Shown here piece after piece: positions 60,503-64,000 of a DNA stretch of 64,000 nt (the stretch's first letter is position 1; each line of letters starts with the position of its first letter). The notes under the pieces are model-generated. The model ran no database searches. It had not been told where the DNA came from and saw nothing but the letters and a program-made list of their open reading frames with translations. Source of the DNA: Actinoalloteichus_B caeruleus. Its GTDB lineage: Bacteria > Actinomycetota > Actinomycetes > Mycobacteriales > Pseudonocardiaceae. Made by a program: the position numbers and the translations under genes. The stretch lies in NCBI RefSeq assembly GCF_000718005.1, contig NZ_JODV01000001.1; one strand, 5' to 3'.

Positions 60503-61684
60503 ATGCCCGACTTCGGACGGATGTTGCGGCGCCTGCGCCAAGAACGAGGCTGGACACAGACCGAACTAGCACGCCGTGTGCACGTCGGGCAATCCGCTCT
60601 CAGTCGTTACGAATCCGGGCGCTCGCAGCCAAGTCCTGATGTCGTGGAAGCACTCGCCGAAGTCCTGGGAGACGCACTACGCACCGCCGCACCCGCAATG
60701 GCCCTCAACCAGGTCGACGGTGGCGCTGGTGATGCGCTCGCCGCGATCGAACTCGCCCGCCGCGTCGAAGCCTCCGATGTTGGCGACAGCACTCTCCAGC
60801 AGTTGGAGGAGGGGTTCGACCAGATGGCCATCGCCTATTCGTCCGCCGCTCCGTCGCTGCTGCTACCTCAGGTCACCAGTCACCTCGGGTACGTGTCCGA
60901 ACTGCTGGACGGCCCCAAACTCTCGCTGTCCGCACACCGGCGGCTGGTCGTTGCCGGGGCCTGGTACTCCCTGCTGGCCGCGACGATCCACATCGACCTG
61001 AACCAACACGACGCGGCCACGGCCAGACTCCGTGCGGCAGCGTCACTGGCGAGACACGCTGGTCATGACGAGATCCGGGCATGGGCGGCGGAGACCGAGG
61101 CCTGGCGTCAGCTCACTGCCGGCCAACTACGTCGCGCCTACGACCTCACGAAGGCCGCGCGGTACCTCGCTCCGGTCGGTTCGTCGATTCATGTCCAGGC
61201 CACCGCCCAGCAGGGCCGCGTGCTCGCGCGCCTCGGTGATTCCGAGAGTACCTACCACGCCGTCGACTCCGTGAACTCCCTAGCTGCTGATCTGCCGACG
61301 CTCGACGCGGACGAACGGGAACACCATTACCGGTACGACGGAACGAAACGCCGCGCCTACACCGCGACCACCCTGTCGTGGCTGGGAGATCCGGCAGCAG
61401 CGGGACACGCTGAGCATGTGATCGACCAGTTGACACCGAAAGCTGGTGAGTCAGGCCGATGGCCCAGGAGACTCGCCAGTGCCTACCTGGATCTGGCTTT
61501 GGTGCAGGTGAAGACTGGAGAGGTCGACTCGGCGGCCGACTCCGCGCTGACCGCGATGCGTACGGGCAGCGTCGTGCCCTCCAACTTCTGGCGGGCTGCC
61601 GAAGTCGTGCGCGCGGCCGAGGCTCGCCGGATGCCGCAGGCTCGGGAACTTCAGGCCGCCTACAGACTGATGACCCAGAGCTGA
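60503..61684 (+). CDS. XRE-family regulator with TPR-like C-terminal domain
   Basis: 393 residues. The helix-turn-helix is LRRLRQERGWTQTELARRVH followed by QSALSRYESGRSQPSPDVVE (residues 7-50). The rest is an all-helical repeat domain (ARRVEASDVGDSTLQQLEEG, AATARLRAAASLARHAGHDE, LRRAYDLTKAARYLAPVG) like TPR regulators that bind peptides or small signals. About a third of the first 60 codons end in A or T, far more than in neighbouring genes, which suggests acquisition. ATG 60503 has AAGAGGGAATC upstream. It interrupts the iscS-etf synteny. Confidence 0.87.
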   Translation: MPDFGRMLRRLRQERGWTQTELARRVHVGQSALSRYESGRSQPSPDVVEALAEVLGDALRTAAPAMALNQVDGGAGDALAAIELARRVEASDVGDSTLQQLEEGFDQMAIAYSSAAPSLLLPQVTSHLGYVSELLDGPKLSLSAHRRLVVAGAWYSLLAATIHIDLNQHDAATARLRAAASLARHAGHDEIRAWAAETEAWRQLTAGQLRRAYDLTKAARYLAPVGSSIHVQATAQQGRVLARLGDSESTYHAVDSVNSLAADLPTLDADEREHHYRYDGTKRRAYTATTLSWLGDPAAAGHAEHVIDQLTPKAGESGRWPRRLASAYLDLALVQVKTGEVDSAADSALTAMRTGSVVPSNFWRAAEVVRAAEARRMPQARELQAAYRLMTQS

Positions 61685-62026
61685 CGGCACTATGCGCGCT
61701 ATGCGACCACGACGCCCTTAGGCCTATCACAAGGTTAATTGTCCGCTGGGCTCACCTCCTCCTACGCGCCCGCCCGGATCAGCCGACACCGACACCGGAG
61801 CCGCGAAAGGCGCCCACCCGTCCCCGGTCAGTACGGACTCGATGACATCCGTGGCAGGACGAGCCGAGGGGCGTTCGCCCGGCTCGGGGTGGGCTCACGT
61901 CGTGAGCGCCCGTTCCCCGGCGAGCGGGGCGGGAGCGGGAAGCACCGACCGCGTGCGCACGACGTGGCCCCGGGCGGCGGGACGCCGACCGGGGCCACCG
62001 GGGTGCTCGTCACCGAGCGGCGGGCG
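61685..62026. other. Intergenic region between XRE and etfA
   Basis: 342 bp without a gene; the first 60 bases are A/T-richer (TATCACAAGGTTAATTGTCC) than the rest. No clear terminator with T tract is seen for either convergent gene. Confidence 0.4.
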
Positions 62027-62986
62027 TCAGCCGCGCCGCTTGGCGACCTCCTGCGACAGCTGCGGCGCCACGGTGAACAGGTCGCCGACCACGCCGAAGT
62101 CGGCGATCTCGAAGATCGGCGCCTCCGGGTCCTTGTTCACGGCCACGATCGTCTTGGAGGTCTGCATGCCGGCCCGGTGCTGGATGGCCCCGGAGATGCC
62201 GAGCGCCACGTACAGCTGGGGCGACACGGTCTTCCCGGTCTGGCCGACCTGGAACTGGCCGGGGTAGTAGCCCGAGTCGACCGCCGCCCGGGAGGCTCCG
62301 ACGGCGCCGCCGAGGGCGTCGGCGAGTTCCTCGACCACCGAGAAGCTGTCGGCGCTGCCCACACCGCGCCCACCCGAGACGACGACCGACGCCTCGGAGA
62401 GTTCGGGGCGGTCACCGGCGACCACGGGTTCGCGTCCGGTCACCCGGACCGGCTTGGAGGCCTCCGCCACGGGCACCTCGACCGCTTCCTCGGTCGCCGC
62501 CCCCTCGGCCGCCTCGGCGTCGATCGCGCCGGGTCGCACGGTGATGACCGGCGTGCCGGTGGTCACCTTCGACTTCACCACGTAGGCGCCGCCGAACACC
62601 GACTGGGTGGCGACGCCGTCGGCCGCGATGTCGTCGACGTCGACCAACCACCCCGATCCGGTGCGCAGCGCGACCCGGCCGGCGATCTCCTTGCCCTCGG
62701 CGGTGGCGCTGACGAGCACCGCCGCCGGGGAGGTCCGCTCGGCCAGCAGGGCGAGCGCGTCGACCTGCGGCGTGACGAGCAGGTCGGTGGCGGTGTCCGA
62801 CTCGACGACGTACACCTTGGCGGCGCCGTGGCCGGCCAGGCTCTCCCTGATCTTCGCCGAGGTGCCGGGGGCGCCGACCACCACGGCCGAGGGCTCACCG
62901 AGCCGGCGGGCGGCGGTGAGCAGTTCCAGGGTGGACTTCCTCACGGCACCGTCGACGTGGTCCACGAGGACCAGGACTTCGGACAT
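62027..62986 (-). CDS. etfA: Electron transfer flavoprotein alpha subunit
   Basis: 319 residues; with EtfB carries electrons from acyl-CoA and other dehydrogenases to the membrane via FAD. VLVLVDHVDGAVRKSTLELL at the N terminus; the FAD domain shows ASVVVSGGRGVGSADSFSVV, AAVDSGYYPGQFQVGQTGKT, VALGISGAIQHRAGM and IVAVNKDPEAPIFEIADFGV. ATG 62986 starts 24 bp after the etfB stop. Syntenic with fixB (Rv3028c). Confidence 0.97.
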   Translation of the reverse strand: MSEVLVLVDHVDGAVRKSTLELLTAARRLGEPSAVVVGAPGTSAKIRESLAGHGAAKVYVVESDTATDLLVTPQVDALALLAERTSPAAVLVSATAEGKEIAGRVALRTGSGWLVDVDDIAADGVATQSVFGGAYVVKSKVTTGTPVITVRPGAIDAEAAEGAATEEAVEVPVAEASKPVRVTGREPVVAGDRPELSEASVVVSGGRGVGSADSFSVVEELADALGGAVGASRAAVDSGYYPGQFQVGQTGKTVSPQLYVALGISGAIQHRAGMQTSKTIVAVNKDPEAPIFEIADFGVVGDLFTVAPQLSQEVAKRRG

Positions 62987-63010
62987 GACTGCCTTCCTCT
63001 CCTCGTTGGG

Positions 63011-63793
63011 TCAGACGAGCTTCTGCGCTGCCAGGTACTCGACGATGCGCACGCCACCGTCGCCCTGGTCCTCGACGCGCTCTCCGGCGCCGCGCGGGGG
63101 CTTGGGTGCCGACTCGACCACCGAGGTGAACGCGGCGGCCAGCCCGACCTCGGAGGGGTCGATGCCGAGGTCGCCAAGACCGAGGGTGGTCACCGGCTTC
63201 TTCTTGGCCGCCATGATCCCCTTGAACGAGGGGTAGCGCGGTTCGTTGATCTTCTCGCTGACGCTGACCACGGCGGGCAGTTCGGCGGCGAGGTGGGTGA
63301 TGCCGTCCTCGGTCTCCCGCTCCACCCGGACCTCGGTGCCCTCGACCTCGACCCGGCGGGCGTGGGTGAGCTGCGGCAGCCCGAGGAGTTCGGCGAGCAT
63401 GGCGGGGATGGCGCCGGCCCGGCCGTCGGTGGCCTCGTTGCCCGCGACGACGAGGTCCACGCCCTCGATCGTCCGGATCGCCGAGGCGAGCACCTTGGCC
63501 GTCTGGATGGTGTCCGAGCCGTGGAGGGCGGCGTCACTGATGTGGACGGCCTCGTCGGCGCCCATCGACAGCGCCTTGCGGATGGCATCTGTCGCCCGGT
63601 CGGGGCCCATGGAGACGACGGTGACCTTGCCGCCGTGGGCCTCCTTGAGCAGCAGCGCCTCCTCGACGGCACGCTCGTTGATCTCGTCGATGACGGCGTC
63701 CGCCGCGTCGCGGTCGAGGGTGTGGTCGGTGTCCGTCAGCTTCCGCTCGGACCAGGTGTCGGGCACCTGCTTGATCAACACGACGATGTTCAT
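63011..63793 (-). CDS. etfB: Electron transfer flavoprotein beta subunit
   Basis: 260 residues; forms the heterodimer with EtfA and binds AMP. NIVVLIKQVPDTWSERKLTD, EINERAVEEALLLKEAHGGK, VSMGPDRATDAIRKALSMGA and the AMP-binding VVAGNEATDGRAGAIPAMLA are clear. The last 30 residues (VESAPKPPRGAGERVEDQGD) are an extension seen in other actinomycetes. ATG 63793 matches the family start; an ATG three codons earlier (63802) is closer to AGGAGG but too near it. First gene of etfBA. Confidence 0.97.
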   Translation of the reverse strand: MNIVVLIKQVPDTWSERKLTDTDHTLDRDAADAVIDEINERAVEEALLLKEAHGGKVTVVSMGPDRATDAIRKALSMGADEAVHISDAALHGSDTIQTAKVLASAIRTIEGVDLVVAGNEATDGRAGAIPAMLAELLGLPQLTHARRVEVEGTEVRVERETEDGITHLAAELPAVVSVSEKINEPRYPSFKGIMAAKKKPVTTLGLGDLGIDPSEVGLAAAFTSVVESAPKPPRGAGERVEDQGDGGVRIVEYLAAQKLV

Positions 63794-63949
63794 GGTCTCC
63801 ATCGACCTCCTGCGGGTCACGGGGTGTTCGCGCACGGCGGATCAGTTGGGCATGACCCTGCCAGGTCGGCACCCCCCTGGCACAGTGGCACTGTCCGTCA
63901 CCTAGTGGACATCAACACCACTCATGTTACTCACCGGTAGCTTCTCGCG

Positions 63950-64000
63950 GTGACGAGCGGCACGCCACCAGACGTGACGGTGCTCACTGCCTCGTTCCGG
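63950..64000 (+). CDS. Start of a further gene, cut by the window end
   Basis: Seventeen codons from GTG 63950 (MTSGTPPDVTVLTASFR) with no stop. A TAGCTT -10 box (63938-63943) stands six bases before the GTG, as in other leaderless genes here. In M. tuberculosis the gene divergent from fixA is Rv3030, a predicted methyltransferase; the visible piece is too short to confirm this. Confidence 0.5.
   Translation, partial: MTSGTPPDVTVLTASFR

Overview
The window is about 73% G+C by eye. Start codons are often GTG or TTG, genes are dense and frequently overlap by GTGA, and the order of core genes closely follows Mycobacterium tuberculosis Rv2980 to Rv3029c (DUF3515, ddl, gpsA, cofC, ppk, mutT1, hupB, leuDC, IclR regulator, tRNA-Glu/Gln and gltX, FAH protein, leuB, serA, ilvCNB, PH-domain protein, DoxX, lppZ, gatBAC, ACT protein, ligA, mnmA, iscS, etfAB). 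This points to a chromosomal core region of an actinomycete, probably of the Pseudonocardiales. No rRNA, prophage, transposase, CRISPR array or biosynthetic cluster was seen.

Layout. 1-5.9 kb: DUF3515 protein, an APH(6)-type kinase, a STAS protein, D-Ala-D-Ala ligase, and a MocR/PdxR-type regulator divergent from a flavin-fold oxidase. 6.1-10.4 kb (minus strand): acyltransferase PlsC, GpsA, a cystathionine gamma-lyase-like enzyme, then a cysteine dioxygenase preceded by a 26-codon sulfur-type leader peptide. 10.5-18.8 kb: cofC/fbiD, small unknown protein, ppk, mutT1, a histone-like HU with an unusual Ser/Thr/Arg tail, leuCD and the divergent IclR regulator NdgR. 18.9-22.4 kb: two identical tRNA-Glu(CTC) genes, tRNA-Gln(CTG), a HAD phosphatase and a divergent glutamyl-tRNA synthetase. 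22.5-41.5 kb: branched-chain amino acid and serine block (cimA, leuB, serA, ilvC, ilvN, ilvB, ilvD), interrupted by a large secreted subtilisin. 41.5-55 kb: DoxX, a 2-hydroxyacid dehydrogenase, LppZ-like lipoprotein, the GatCAB tRNA amidotransferase genes, ACT protein, GNAT, LigA. 55-64 kb: MetE-like protein, PLP dehydratase, MnmA/IscS tRNA thiolation pair, an XRE-TPR regulator, EtfBA and the start of a further gene.

How the genes work together. CimA makes citramalate from pyruvate; LeuCD and LeuB carry it to 2-oxobutyrate, and IlvBN, IlvC and IlvD finish isoleucine and valine. cimA and ilvB each carry a leader peptide rich in the end-product codons (Val-Ile-Ile-Ile; Leu/Ile/Val) followed by competing hairpins and a T-tract terminator, so transcription attenuation is the likely control. 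The ilvB-ilvN junction has a 22-codon relay ORF. The glutamyl-tRNA synthetase, the tRNA-Glu/Gln genes and GatCAB together give the indirect route to Gln-tRNA. IscS and MnmA thiolate tRNA.

The best candidates for something new are (1) the AAA ATPase plus TOPRIM-like gene pair lying between gatA and gatB, where M. tuberculosis carries pfkA; (2) the leader peptide before cysteine dioxygenase; (3) the ilvB/ilvN relay ORF; (4) the lysine-poor HU tail; and (5) a repeated promoter layout (-10 hexamer, six bases, GTG) that marks many leaderless genes.
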